A stretch of DNA of 64,000 nucleotides from Bacteroidaceae bacterium (GCA_024697945.1 JAILRU010000075.1:1-64000); one strand, 5' to 3'; numbered from the stretch's first letter, positions 43,279 to 51,960 are shown. The notes: a model not told the origin generated them from the letters alone. Translations and numbers: made by a program.

Positions 43279-43462
43279 TACTAATCCTAGGCACGGAGGA
43301 TTAGTAATCCTTCGACGGAAGGAATAGTAATCCTTCGACGGAAGGGATAGTATTCCTCCGAAGGGAGGGATAGTAATCCTCCGACGGAAGGAATAGTAAT
43401 CCTTCGACGGGAGGAATAGTAATCCTCCGAAGGGAGGGATAGTAATCCTCCGGTGGTAGGGA
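43279..43462. repeat. Eight-unit tandem hairpin array, 23-bp period
   Basis: Units begin at 43279, 43302, 43325, 43348, 43371, 43394, 43417 and 43440, each exactly 23 bp (core TAGTAATCCTTCGACGGAAG). Each unit can fold: CCTTC-GACG-GAAGG in some, CCTCC-GAAG-GGAGG in others. The period is not a multiple of three and open frames through it on the minus strand are a by-product of composition. Confidence 0.92.
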
Positions 43463-43584
43463 TAGGACGCTAACGACGAAGGCAGAGCAAGGTTGTTCCC
43501 GAAAGAACGGGAATGCACATTGGGAAAATGTAAAGTGAAAATTGAGAAGTAAAATGGAAGGTGTAAATAGAAACGGACAAAACG

Positions 43585-43619
43585 AGCAGGGGGCGCGTCG
43601 CAATGACACGCCCCCTGCT
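43585..43619 (-). terminator. Intrinsic terminator of the 855-residue protein gene
   Basis: Perfect 11-bp arms AGCAGGGGGCG and CGCCCCCTGCT, 23 bp after the stop codon at 43642; on the minus strand followed by CGTTTTGTCC. Confidence 0.75.
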
Positions 43620-43641
43620 ATAGTTATACTTTAGGTATGTA

Positions 43642-46209
43642 TTAATAAGATACCTTCTTACCGTCGATGATGTAGATACCCTTCTGTGAGGGCTTGCCAT
43701 TCATGCGGCGGCCGTCGAGTGTGTAGTAACCGGACTGGGTTGCTGCACCGGTGATGGTCTGGATGGCATCGGCATCGTCAGCTGCCCAAGCACCAGGTGT
43801 GCCGTCGTTGGTGAGCAGCCAGAGCTGACCGCCAAAGAAGGAGTTGCTTGTGCCAATGTAGAGACCGTTTTCGCTGGCAAGGAAGCTAGGACATCCGTAG
43901 TTGTACTTGTCACCGAGACCATCGCGGGTGATGAACTCGAAGTTCACACCATCAGAGGTACGCATGATGTCGCAGCCCATCTTCTCAGCACGCAGACGGT
44001 TGTAGAGATATACATAGTCGGAGATGGCTCCACCATTGAAACCGTTAATCAATGCATTCAGGTCGTCCAACAGGTTACCCATCAGACCGCCAAGCAGGAG
44101 GTCACGCAGGAACTCGCTGATGGAGCTTGTGCTGCCTGAGTTGAGCAGGTTCTGAATGAAATCCAGCAATGAGGTGTAGTCAGGAGTTGTGCCTGAACCA
44201 CCATTGAGGATAGAATTGATGAGGTCGATCAATGTGCTGTAGTCGGGAGTTGTTGTGCTGCTACCACCGAGGAGGGCCTTGATGAGGTCAACCAGAAGTG
44301 AATAGTCGGGAGTGATGGTTGTGCTGCCACCGAGTCTCTCGAGAATGAGCTCGATGAGGGCTGTCAGGTCGGTGTAGTCGGGAGTTGTGCCGGAACCGCC
44401 GTTCAGCTTCTCAAGAAGTTGGTTCAGGAGGTCTGTGATGCCAGGAATGTCAGGCAGTGTGCCGGAGCCACCGCTCAGTCTGTCCTGGATGAGCTTAACG
44501 ATATCCTCGAGCAGGGTCTTGTAGTCCAGTACGTCAGACAGGTCGGGGAGGTCGATTGTTGGAATATCGATGGTGGTGCCACCGAGCTTAGCCTGGATGA
44601 GCTGAACGATGAGGTCGATCAGGCTCTTGTAGTCACCAGAAATCTGCACGTCAGTGCTGCCTGTGAGGGTCTTGATGAAATCGTTCAACTTAGTCAGGTC
44701 GAGGGCACTGAGAATGTCGTTGATGTTGGTGGACTTGATGATGTCGCAAACCAGGAACTGTGCCAGAAGCTTCTGCAGGAGATCCAGCTGGTCAATCAGG
44801 ACGGTGTCCTTCTTCGGGCTCTTCTTCAGAAGGCTGCTGGTCTGGAACAGAGAGATCAACTTGCTGATAATCTGAGAGGGAGTCAGGTTGATGATGTCGC
44901 TGGATGCAATCTGAGACAACAGGAGATAAATGTGACCCGGGTCGAGGGTAGCTACGTAGAGCTGACCGTCGTAAACACCCATGCGTCCGTTCATAGTGCC
45001 AAGCATGTTCTGGGTGAAGCTCTCCTGGAGCTCGAATTTACCGGTTGCGTTGTTCAGACACCATACTTTCTGCGGGCTGTCCAGCAGATCGTACATGAAG
45101 CGGAGATAGTCAAGAGCGGTGGCAGGGTCAGTCTGCAGGGTCATAGCCTTGAGGCCATTGTATGCAACTGAGAACTCTCCGAAGATGGAGTGGTCGAAGT
45201 TGTAGGCATAGAGCTTGCCGTCGAATACCTGGAGTGAACCGCTGAGGTTAGGAATGTAGTTGGGAGCTGCTTCCAATTCAGCGCTCAGACCGGGATAGTT
45301 CTTGCCGTTATCCTTACCGGCAACCTCTTCCCAGTACCAACCCCACTTGTTACCTGTCTCACCAGTGCCTGCCATGTGGCCGCGGAAGATTACAAAACCA
45401 TCGCTTGTGGGGATAGTAACATAGAGGTAGTTGTTGTACTCGGCAAGTCCCCAAATAGGACAGTCACCCCAATTCTTGAGAACGTCGTCATAAGCATACA
45501 AGCCAAAGTCCTTGTAGTCTGCCACACGGTTCCAATCACCGCTACTGCTCTTACGGAACACAGCGAGCTTGACAACATTGGAAGGAGCATCAAGGTTGCG
45601 GTCGTCAGCACCTGCAAAGATAACGTGCTTGTCATACAAGCAGCCACGCAGAGCAACGCAGTCGTCAGTCTCGAAGACCTTGTTGGGAGTTCCGTCAGCC
45701 AAATAAGCATTGCCAGTCTTATCAATCTCAAGGATGTAAGGCTTTACCAATGGGTCAGCACTGAAGGCACCGAAGTAAACGCACTTGCCATCAGAAACTG
45801 CGCTGCGGAAGTAAACTGAGCTCTCGCTGCTATACACAATCTTGAAAGAGCCGTCCTTCTTGTTGTAGGCAATGATGTTAGCTCCATCATAGTTGTCTCT
45901 GGGATGAGGATAGAAGCCGTGAATGGCGCTTTCGAAGATTCCCCAGAAATCGCATTTCGGCGAGTAGGTGTTAACCCATCCTGCACCCAGGTTGCGAGAT
46001 GTGGCAATGAAAATCAGGTCACCGCACTCAGCCATACATGATGTGTAGTCGTTGGCACGATCACCTCCGGCAATGTAACCGTCAATTTCTCCCTCTCCCA
46101 GTTCGGGATTAGAGATTCTCGTTAATGTGTAGCCACTCTGGGCATAAACATTAATTGCGCCGCAGATAGTCAGGATGGCGACGAGCATCCATTTGAAATT
46201 TCTTTTCAT
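43642..46209 (-). CDS. 855-residue secreted protein with internal DY/GGS repeats and C-terminal sorting tail
   Basis: Signal peptide 'MKRNFKWMLVAILTICGAIN' then 'VYAQ'. Residues 25-440 look like a beta-propeller-type domain (repeated 'LYAYNFDHSIFGEFSVAYNG', 'GQLYVATLDPGHIYLLL'). Residues about 540-690 hold at least four imperfect repeats of 25-32 residues, 'TPDYSLLVDLIKALLGGSST', each an amphipathic helix joined by a Gly/Ser/Thr linker. The propeller-like fold returns at about 720-800 ('NFEFITRDGLGDKYNYGCPS'), and the protein ends with 'YTLDGRRMNGKPSQKG' and 'IYIIDGKKVSY', the sorting-tail form shared with three other genes here. Function unknown; probably a surface-exposed binding protein. 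The helical repeats interrupt the propeller-like domain, which is unusual. Confidence 0.88.
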   Translation of the reverse strand: MKRNFKWMLVAILTICGAINVYAQSGYTLTRISNPELGEGEIDGYIAGGDRANDYTSCMAECGDLIFIATSRNLGAGWVNTYSPKCDFWGIFESAIHGFYPHPRDNYDGANIIAYNKKDGSFKIVYSSESSVYFRSAVSDGKCVYFGAFSADPLVKPYILEIDKTGNAYLADGTPNKVFETDDCVALRGCLYDKHVIFAGADDRNLDAPSNVVKLAVFRKSSSGDWNRVADYKDFGLYAYDDVLKNWGDCPIWGLAEYNNYLYVTIPTSDGFVIFRGHMAGTGETGNKWGWYWEEVAGKDNGKNYPGLSAELEAAPNYIPNLSGSLQVFDGKLYAYNFDHSIFGEFSVAYNGLKAMTLQTDPATALDYLRFMYDLLDSPQKVWCLNNATGKFELQESFTQNMLGTMNGRMGVYDGQLYVATLDPGHIYLLLSQIASSDIINLTPSQIISKLISLFQTSSLLKKSPKKDTVLIDQLDLLQKLLAQFLVCDIIKSTNINDILSALDLTKLNDFIKTLTGSTDVQISGDYKSLIDLIVQLIQAKLGGTTIDIPTIDLPDLSDVLDYKTLLEDIVKLIQDRLSGGSGTLPDIPGITDLLNQLLEKLNGGSGTTPDYTDLTALIELILERLGGSTTITPDYSLLVDLIKALLGGSSTTTPDYSTLIDLINSILNGGSGTTPDYTSLLDFIQNLLNSGSTSSISEFLRDLLLGGLMGNLLDDLNALINGFNGGAISDYVYLYNRLRAEKMGCDIMRTSDGVNFEFITRDGLGDKYNYGCPSFLASENGLYIGTSNSFFGGQLWLLTNDGTPGAWAADDADAIQTITGAATQSGYYTLDGRRMNGKPSQKGIYIIDGKKVSY

Positions 46210-46298
46210 GACTTAATTTAGTTTATAAAAACTTGTTACTTTATATACATTATTAAATTATTACGTCAATTTTCTCTAAAAAAGACGCTTTTCTGCGG

Positions 46299-46306
46299 CA
46301 AAATTA
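46299..46306 (-). promoter_or_regulatory. -7 box for the 855-residue protein gene
   Basis: The minus strand reads TAATTTTG (TAnnTTTG), about 90 bp before the start codon. The 46210-46602 gap otherwise holds AT-rich DNA, a divergent promoter and an 8-nt repeat. Confidence 0.5.
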
Positions 46307-46514
46307 CGAATATTTTACATTACAACCAAGAAAAATCATGAAAAATTTTAACTTAATGCATCGAAAATGTTGTCATTCAGCATATTTTTCTGCCATATTA
46401 TGTTGTTTTGTGAGTTATTTTGCATTAGTATGGCTATTTGGACCGCTCGTGAAAGTTTTTTTATTTTTTACTTCATTTTTCGTGAAAAATCCTTTCAATT
46501 TGCAAATTATTCAC

Positions 46515-46522
46515 TAACTTTG
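46515..46522 (+). promoter_or_regulatory. -7 box for the acyltransferase/fucosidase genes
   Basis: TAACTTTG matches TAnnTTTG. It is directly followed by the 8-nt tandem leader repeat at 46541-46588, so the repeat would lie inside the transcript. Confidence 0.6.
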
Positions 46523-46540
46523 CAGCTACAAAACCAATTC

Positions 46541-46588
46541 ATAAACTCACAAACTCATAAACTCATAAACTCATAAACTCATAAACTC
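46541..46588 (+). repeat. Six-copy ATAAACTC octamer in the acyltransferase leader
   Basis: Six 8-nt units (ATAAACTC, one ACAAACTC) run to 14 bp before the start codon at 46603. It lies between the promoter and the gene, so it is predicted to be transcribed as the 5' leader. Confidence 0.9.
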
Positions 46589-46602
46589 AACTATAGATAA
46601 CC

Positions 46603-47721
46603 ATGCAAGACAAACAGACAAACAAGAGACTTGAGTCGCTGGATGCACTCAGAGGCTTCGACATGTTCTTCATCACAGGCGGTGCAACGCTACTGACTGC
46701 CATTGCCGCCCTATTCCCGGATTCTGGCGTTTGGCAGGCTATTGCCAGACACATGAATCATGTGCCTTGGGACGGCTTGGTGCATCACGACACCATCTTC
46801 CCGCTGTTCCTCTTCATCGCGGGTATCTCGTTCCCCCTCTCCCTCCAAAAGCAGAAGGAGAAAGGTAAGTCGATGACGAGCATCTATCTGAAAATTCTAC
46901 GCCGTGGCCTCGTACTGGTACTCCTGGGCTTGATTTGCAGTGGGTTACTGAAATTTGAGTTCGAGACGCTGCGTTGGCCCAGCGTGCTGGGACGCATCGG
47001 TCTGGCGTGGATGTTCGCCGCCCTCATCTTCACGACAACGGGCAAGAAACTGTGGCCGAAGATAGCTGTCGTGCCAGTCATCCTGATTAGCTATTGGCTG
47101 GTTTCCGCCTTCGTGCATGCTCCTGGCGTTGACCCCTCTATTGACCCGCTGACTCGTGAGGGCAACATCGCCTGCTACATAGACCGCACGCTGCTGGGAC
47201 CGCACTGCTATAAACCGGATTACGACCCCGAAGGTCTTCTCTCCACTCTGCCCGCCATCTGTACGGCAATGCTGGGTATGCTGACGGGTATGTTCGTACA
47301 ACGCTCCAAACCAACGACGAAGACTGCGCTGGTGCTCTTCGCAGCTGGCGTGGTGTCTGCACTCCTCGGTGCGGGATGGAACATGTTCTACCCCATCAAC
47401 AAAGCTCTGTGGAGCAGTTCTTTCGTCCTGGCTGTGGCTGGATATTCCCTCATCATGTTCGCCCTGTTCTATTTTATTATTGATGTTCTGGGGTGGAGGA
47501 AATGGGATTTCTACTTCAAGGTGATTGGCATGAACTCCATCCTGATCTACATGGCTCCGCGGTTCATTGACTTTTCCAAGCTTAACCACCGCGTCTTCGA
47601 CGGTGTCTTCAGCCTGGTGCCGGAGCAGTACTATGCTGTGGCAGAGACGCTGGGCTACATGCTGGTTCTGTGGCTCTTCATGTACTTCATGTATCGTCAG
47701 AAGATTTTCCTGAAAGTATAG
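46603..47721 (+). CDS. DUF5009/HGSNAT-like membrane acyltransferase
   Basis: A 372-residue membrane protein with about ten helices. The N-terminal signature 'RLESLDALRGFDMFFITGG' is that of the HGSNAT/YeiB-like group, related to heparan-alpha-glucosaminide N-acetyltransferase, which moves acetyl groups across the membrane onto terminal glucosamine. 'HMNHVPWDGLVHHDTIFPLF' carries the conserved His used in acyl transfer, and 'LFLFIAGISFPLSL' follows. It shares a strand with the fucosidase gene 83 bp downstream, so it may help process acetylated or glucosamine-bearing host glycans. Proteins of this group are common in Bacteroidales glycan-degradation loci. Confidence 0.9.
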   Translation: MQDKQTNKRLESLDALRGFDMFFITGGATLLTAIAALFPDSGVWQAIARHMNHVPWDGLVHHDTIFPLFLFIAGISFPLSLQKQKEKGKSMTSIYLKILRRGLVLVLLGLICSGLLKFEFETLRWPSVLGRIGLAWMFAALIFTTTGKKLWPKIAVVPVILISYWLVSAFVHAPGVDPSIDPLTREGNIACYIDRTLLGPHCYKPDYDPEGLLSTLPAICTAMLGMLTGMFVQRSKPTTKTALVLFAAGVVSALLGAGWNMFYPINKALWSSSFVLAVAGYSLIMFALFYFIIDVLGWRKWDFYFKVIGMNSILIYMAPRFIDFSKLNHRVFDGVFSLVPEQYYAVAETLGYMLVLWLFMYFMYRQKIFLKV

Positions 47722-47804
47722 TTTAAAGTTCATAGTTTAGAGTTTAGAGTTCTTCGCATTCGCTCAGGCGGCAACGCCGGAACATAATTCATAATTCATA
47801 ATCC
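47722..47804 (+). repeat. Short-word repeats in the fucosidase leader
   Basis: Two word runs: AGTTCATAGTTTAGAGTTTAG (47726-47754) and ATAATTCATAATTCATAAT (47783-47801), the second ending at the start codon. Confidence 0.75.
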
Positions 47805-49265
47805 ATGAAACGAATCATTATTTCATTCCTTCATTTTTTCATTATTTCATTCCTTGCCCAGGCACAGAATACTCCTCCTGCTCCTATTGGGCCCCTACCC
47901 TTACCCAAGCAAGTGGAGTGGCAGAAGATGGAGACGTACGCTTTTGTGCATTACGGGCTGAACTCCTTTACAGACAAAGAGTGGGGCTATGGCGATGCTG
48001 ACCCTAAAACATTCAACCCGTCAAGGATGGATGTGGAGCAGTGGGTGCGAACCTTCAAGCAAGCCGGCATGAAGGGTGTCATCATCGTTGCCAAGCATCA
48101 CGATGGCTTCACGATGTGGCCCAGTCCGCTTACAGATTATAACATCACACGTTCCTCCTACGATGGCCCTAAGAACAAGGACGGCAAGGTGGATGTGCTG
48201 GCAGAACTGCGAAAGGCTTGCGACAAGTACGGCCTGAAGATGGGCATTTATCTGTCGCCCTGGGACAGGAACCATGCTGAGTACGGACGTCAGGAGTATG
48301 TGGATTACTACCACAAACAGCTCACGGACCTCGTCACGAACTACGGACCGCTCTTCGAAGTGTGGCTTGATGGTGCCAACGGAGGTGACGGCTATTACGG
48401 AGGTGCACGCGAGACTCGCAAGATAGACCGCCGCAACTACTATGACTTCCCAAAGATTCATTCCATCATAGAAGAGCATCAGCCGCAAGCCATCATCTTC
48501 AGCGACGGAGGTCCGGGATGCCGCTGGGTGGGTAATGAACGGGGTGTGGCCGGATCCCTCAACTGGTCCTTCCTCCGCAAGAAGGAGGTCTATCCGGGTT
48601 ATCCCAACAAACAGGACCTGGAGCAAGGACAAACTGATGGCGACACATGGATTCCCGCTGAATGCGACGTGTCCATCCGCCCAGGATGGTTCTATCATCC
48701 GGAAGAGGACAGCAAGGTGAAAACGCCGGAGCAGTTGGCAGACCTGTACTATAAGTCGGTTGGAAGGAATGCCACTTTCCTGCTCAACTTCCCCGTGGAC
48801 CGCGAGGGCAGAGTGAATGCCATTGACAGTGCGAATGCGGTCCGTTTCCGTCAGATTATCGACGTGGATATGAAGACGAATCTGCTTCGTAAGGCCAAAG
48901 TTACAGCCAGCAGCGAGCGAGGGAAGAAATTCTCCGCGAAGAAATTGAAGGATGGCAAATGGGACACGTATTGGGCTACTCCTGACGGGGAGAACTCAGG
49001 TTCCGTGACCTTTACTTTCAGCAAACCCACCAAAGTGCATCAGCTCCTGCTGCAAGAGTACATCCCGTTGGGACAGAGGGTGAAGTCATTTACCGTAGAG
49101 GCACTTGTCGGAGACAGATGGAAAATGGTGGATGCAGGCGAACCCACAACCACCATTGGCTATAAACGTATTCTACGTTTCTCCGCGTTGGAAGCATCAG
49201 CTATAAGAGTCTCTATCACTGATGCACGCGGTCCTATCTGCCTGAACAATATAGAGGCCTACTGA
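47805..49265 (+). CDS. GH29 alpha-L-fucosidase with C-terminal discoidin-like domain
   Basis: The signal peptide 'MKRIIISFLHFFIISFLAQA' is encoded by a repeated TTCATT-type word. The GH29 barrel follows: 'ETYAFVHYGLNSFTDKEWGY', 'GVIIVAKHHDGFTMWPSPLT', and the nucleophile Asp in 'LFEVWLDGANGG'. 'GRNATFLLNFPVDREGRV' closes the barrel. At about 375-486 a discoidin (F5/8C)-like carbohydrate-binding domain is seen ('KKLKDGKWDTYWATPDGENS', 'HQLLLQEYIPLGQRV'). GH29 enzymes release alpha-linked fucose from host glycans such as mucin O-glycans with retention. Its 3' end overlaps the converging small peptide gene by 7 bp. Confidence 0.95.
   Translation: MKRIIISFLHFFIISFLAQAQNTPPAPIGPLPLPKQVEWQKMETYAFVHYGLNSFTDKEWGYGDADPKTFNPSRMDVEQWVRTFKQAGMKGVIIVAKHHDGFTMWPSPLTDYNITRSSYDGPKNKDGKVDVLAELRKACDKYGLKMGIYLSPWDRNHAEYGRQEYVDYYHKQLTDLVTNYGPLFEVWLDGANGGDGYYGGARETRKIDRRNYYDFPKIHSIIEEHQPQAIIFSDGGPGCRWVGNERGVAGSLNWSFLRKKEVYPGYPNKQDLEQGQTDGDTWIPAECDVSIRPGWFYHPEEDSKVKTPEQLADLYYKSVGRNATFLLNFPVDREGRVNAIDSANAVRFRQIIDVDMKTNLLRKAKVTASSERGKKFSAKKLKDGKWDTYWATPDGENSGSVTFTFSKPTKVHQLLLQEYIPLGQRVKSFTVEALVGDRWKMVDAGEPTTTIGYKRILRFSALEASAIRVSITDARGPICLNNIEAY
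47815..47855 (+). repeat. In-frame 24-nt direct repeat within the fucosidase signal peptide
   Basis: TCATTATTTCATTCCTT occurs at 47815-47831 and 47839-47855, a 24-nt (8-codon) period, encoding IISF twice. The repeat builds the hydrophobic core of the signal peptide. Confidence 0.85.
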
Positions 49266-49411
49266 TCTCCCCACATATCCCAGTCGGCATTCTCCTTGCT
49301 CAGAACTTCAGAGTCGTCAGCAGTTCCACCCTGTATGATGGAAACTGCTATGATCTCTTCGCATTCTGCATGTAAAACTTCAATGCAGGGCTTATTATAT
49401 GTCTTTTTCAT
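49259..49411 (-). CDS. 50-residue peptide, conserved Bacteroidales small-protein type
   Basis: A 50-codon frame on the minus strand starts at 49411 with 'MKKTYNKPCIEVLHAECEE' and ends '...SKENADWDMWGDQ'. It has no signal peptide. The plan, a 'Y-x-x-P-x-x-E-V' N-terminus, a short hydrophobic middle (IIAVSIIQGG) and an acidic, Trp-rich C-terminus, recurs in many small Prevotella and Bacteroides genes known to me as unannotated or hypothetical. It overlaps the 3' end of the fucosidase gene tail-to-tail by 7 bp and lies 25 bp from the 3' end of the broken BspA-phosphatase gene on the same strand. Function unknown. Confidence 0.7.
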   Translation of the reverse strand: MKKTYNKPCIEVLHAECEEIIAVSIIQGGTADDSEVLSKENADWDMWGDQ

Positions 49412-49436
49412 AATTTCTTCAATCCTACATTTCTTA

Positions 49437-51960
49437 TTATTTTAATATTTTCTTTCCATTCACGATATTGACGCCCTTCTGAGCCTTCATGAGACGCTGA
49501 CCGGCAAGGTTATAGATAGCGGCATTATCAATTGTCAATTCTCCATTATCAATTGCATTTATGCCTGTCGCATCATCATTGAAGAAGAAGGCTTTGGCAC
49601 CAGTCTGCGGGACATCCAACCAAGCACGGAAAGCACCTACTGTAGGCTGTACATCTTCTGCTACAAGATAGAATCCAATGACATCGTTCTGTTTCTGCAA
49701 TACGTATGAGGCTACGGGAGCAGGAACGCTTTGATATGTTCCACAAAGCAAGCCGTTCGTGAGGGTCTCTCCTTCGGTGGCTGCCACTGCTACATTTGTT
49801 GCTGTGAGTTCAAAAGCGCCATCGCCCTGTACCAGCACGGGAGAACCAGCACAGATGGTGTTAGTCTCCTCGAGATTGATGAATGCTCCTGTGACGGATG
49901 TTGCATTAGAGGCGGTGAATCCTTCTGGAACGGCAGTCTCGAAGGGGAGTACGAGTGTCTTATAGGTGTTGACATTGGTGGTGAAGGAAGCTTGCGTGGC
50001 GGTAAAGGCATTGGGGGTACCGAAATCAACACCATCTGTCAGGACGAGGCTTTCGCATACACCATCGTTGATGATGTTCTGGCCTGTGATGCCTGTCTCA
50101 GGTGCTACGGTGACAAGGAGGTTGGTACCAGTTGGCATGTTGGCAGTCAGTGCCTCGGCCTCGAAGGTGTAGGGGGTGAGGTCGAGAGAGGTAGTGGCTT
50201 CGCTTAACATGTTCTTGATGTCTGAAGGATAGACGGTTCCCAACATCTTCTGGCGGAAGTCGGCAATCTCCTTGGCAGAAAGTCCGAGTTCGTCGTGGCA
50301 GTAAGTGTAGAACTTGTCGATGAGCGTTTTGCCTGCCAACGTGTTGATGTACTCCATTATGCCTGCAACGTTCTCCTTGTAGCGATGAGTCTCGTAATAG
50401 GAGAAGGTGGTCAGCTCGTAGTCCTTATACATGTCGCTCTCACTGACACCAAGCAGGCCTTCGAGGATGATGGCCAATGTGCCAGTGCGGTCAGCTCCGA
50501 TGTGACAGTGGAAATAGACGGGCTTGTCGTTCTTCACGCAATCAAAAACGAACTGGAGGTCCTGTAAATAGAGGTCCTTGCGGTTCTGCATACCACTCTC
50601 GTAGTAGTCCTCGTTGGTGATGCGGAGGTAGGTGACATCGTCGCCCAGTGGAGACTGTGTGATGTAGGCTGCCTCCCAATCTATGCGGAGGTCAAGTTCA
50701 GCCTTGATGCCAACCTGACGGAGAGCAGCAATGCCTTCCGGTGTGAGCTGATACTCACCGTTCCATTCGGCACCGCGATAGATGAGACCGTACTTGATGG
50801 GGTTGCCACTGGCGGTCGCCCATCCACCTAAATCACGCATATTGCCCGAGCCCTCGCCCTTGATTTGACGTAACTGACCACTTGTTGTGAAGCTGGAGTT
50901 GATAATTTCGGTGGGAGTGTCGTCGATAGTAAGCTCTACCTTATAATAATAGGTCTTGTCAGGGAGCAGATTGAATATCTCGTAGTGTGCATTGCTCAAT
51001 CCAACTTCTGCAGTAAAGGCATCGGAGAAGTCGGCGTTGAGACTCCATGTGACAATCTGAGCAGTAGCTGCTGCATTCTGTGTCCAGAAGATTGTTGCAG
51101 GTTCGGGCCAGTCGCGATGGTCGGGAGGAGCCACATTGTAGGGCTTGATTTTCGTCTCTTCCTCGGCTGTATATGTCACCTCGGCCATGAACTCCCTGAC
51201 GCGAATGTTTTCAATGTTGAAGTCCTGCTCGAACATTCCGCTCTGTACAGGATGGAAGCGCCACTGGGCTCGGCTATTGTCGTCGGTATAATCGCTGCTG
51301 ACAAATACATAACCGCTGGATTGACCATAAAGATTGCTTGCAGTTCCTTCGTTAAGACATTGCATCTTAAACTTGCCGCCGCTAATCCATGTGATTATCT
51401 GCTCATAATCGGGGGTGGTGGAGAACAGAACCCAACCATCAGCATCGGGAGCACCAAAGTACGCTGTATCGTCACCCGCAGCCCGAACATACCAGTTGCT
51501 GCCCTTACGGGTGAGCTTGAAGCAGAATCTGGTATCCGATTCATCGAAAGTCTTTACAGCAACATAACCGTCGGAACTGGTTCGAATATACTTGTTGTTA
51601 TACAAGCTCTCGATGTAGTAATAGCCCTCGTTGAGCGGATTGACAGAGAGTCCATCCACGGCGACAATCATTTGGAGCAAGGCCTCGTTCCTTTGCTGTG
51701 CTGTTGCATCCTCGCCGAGTGCGTTGGCAGCTGCAAGCGCATCTTTGATAGCCTGCACGCTGGCGGCTGTATAGAAGCCTGGGTCTGTGCCCACTTCCTC
51801 ATCGGCAGGCAACTTCGCGCTATAGGACGCAATGGCGTTCTGCAGGTCTTCGTGGGACATCTCCTGCACCAGGTCCGGAACGATATTGTAGCAGTTCCAA
51901 TGGTAGTCCATCTTGTAGTCAAGATAGAGGGACTGATAAATGTGGAGTTGGAGGCGAAGT
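49437..51960 (-). pseudogene. 3' part of a broken BspA/tyrosine-phosphatase surface-protein gene
   Basis: This is the downstream reading frame after a frameshift at about 51912-51950. Its first useful residues ('YKMDYHWNCYNIVPDLVQEM') continue the second leucine-rich repeat of the upstream piece. It then has a helical linker, a carbohydrate-binding-like segment ('NKYIRTSSDGYVAVKTFDES'), a fibronectin-like part, and a protein phosphatase domain of the Y_phosphatase3 type: 'GSGNMRDLGGWATASG', 'LIYRGAEWNG' and the Cys-x5-Arg loop 'FHCHIGADRTGTLA'. After further beta domains it ends with 'AIYNLAGQRLMKAQKG' and 'VNIVNGKKILK', a sorting tail. The catalytic motif is intact, so decay is probably recent or the frameshift is a sequence error. 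An initiation site of its own is not apparent. Confidence 0.8.
49524..49555 (-). repeat. Coding AATTGATAATGG/AATTGAC word repeat before a sorting tail
   Basis: In gene sense CAATTGATAATGGAG, AATTGAC, AATTGATAATG encodes a short linker (NAIDNGELTIDN) directly before the tail 'AIYNLAGQRL'. The same position in the EEP-GLUG gene holds a heptamer repeat. Confidence 0.7.

Larger units (their letters stand above)
42044..43641. other. 1.6-kb gene-free region packed with hairpins and tandem arrays
   Basis: No convincing gene. From left: TTTATCATTAAAT words four times (42100-42195); an A-rich stretch; perfect small hairpins at 42387-42399 (GGACT-AGTCC), 42513-42525 (GGTTC-GAACC), 42682-42697 (TAAGAG-CTCTTA), 42726-42740 (AGCTCT-AGAGCT, followed by T's on the minus strand), 42812-42826 (CAGTA-TACTG), 42840-42861 (TTTTTCCTC-GAGGAAAAA) and 42864-42884 (TTTTCTG-CAGAAAA); three tandem arrays of 22-23 bp units (42906, 43098, 43279); a possible transposase-family gene remnant (43029-43100); and the terminator of the gene at 43642. 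Confidence 0.75.

Noticed and set aside
43279..43462. The array as a CRISPR
   Set aside because: Units are contiguous with no spacers, and no cas genes are present.
43264..43609. Minus-strand frames through the 23-bp array giving 'YYSFRRRITIPPF' repeats
   Set aside because: The 23-bp period shifts the reading frame each unit; open frames are a by-product of the repeat, and hairpin covariation points to a non-coding element.
46367..46576. 69-codon plus-strand frame upstream of the acyltransferase
   Set aside because: It covers the promoter and octamer leader repeat and has Phe/Ile-rich AT-driven composition.
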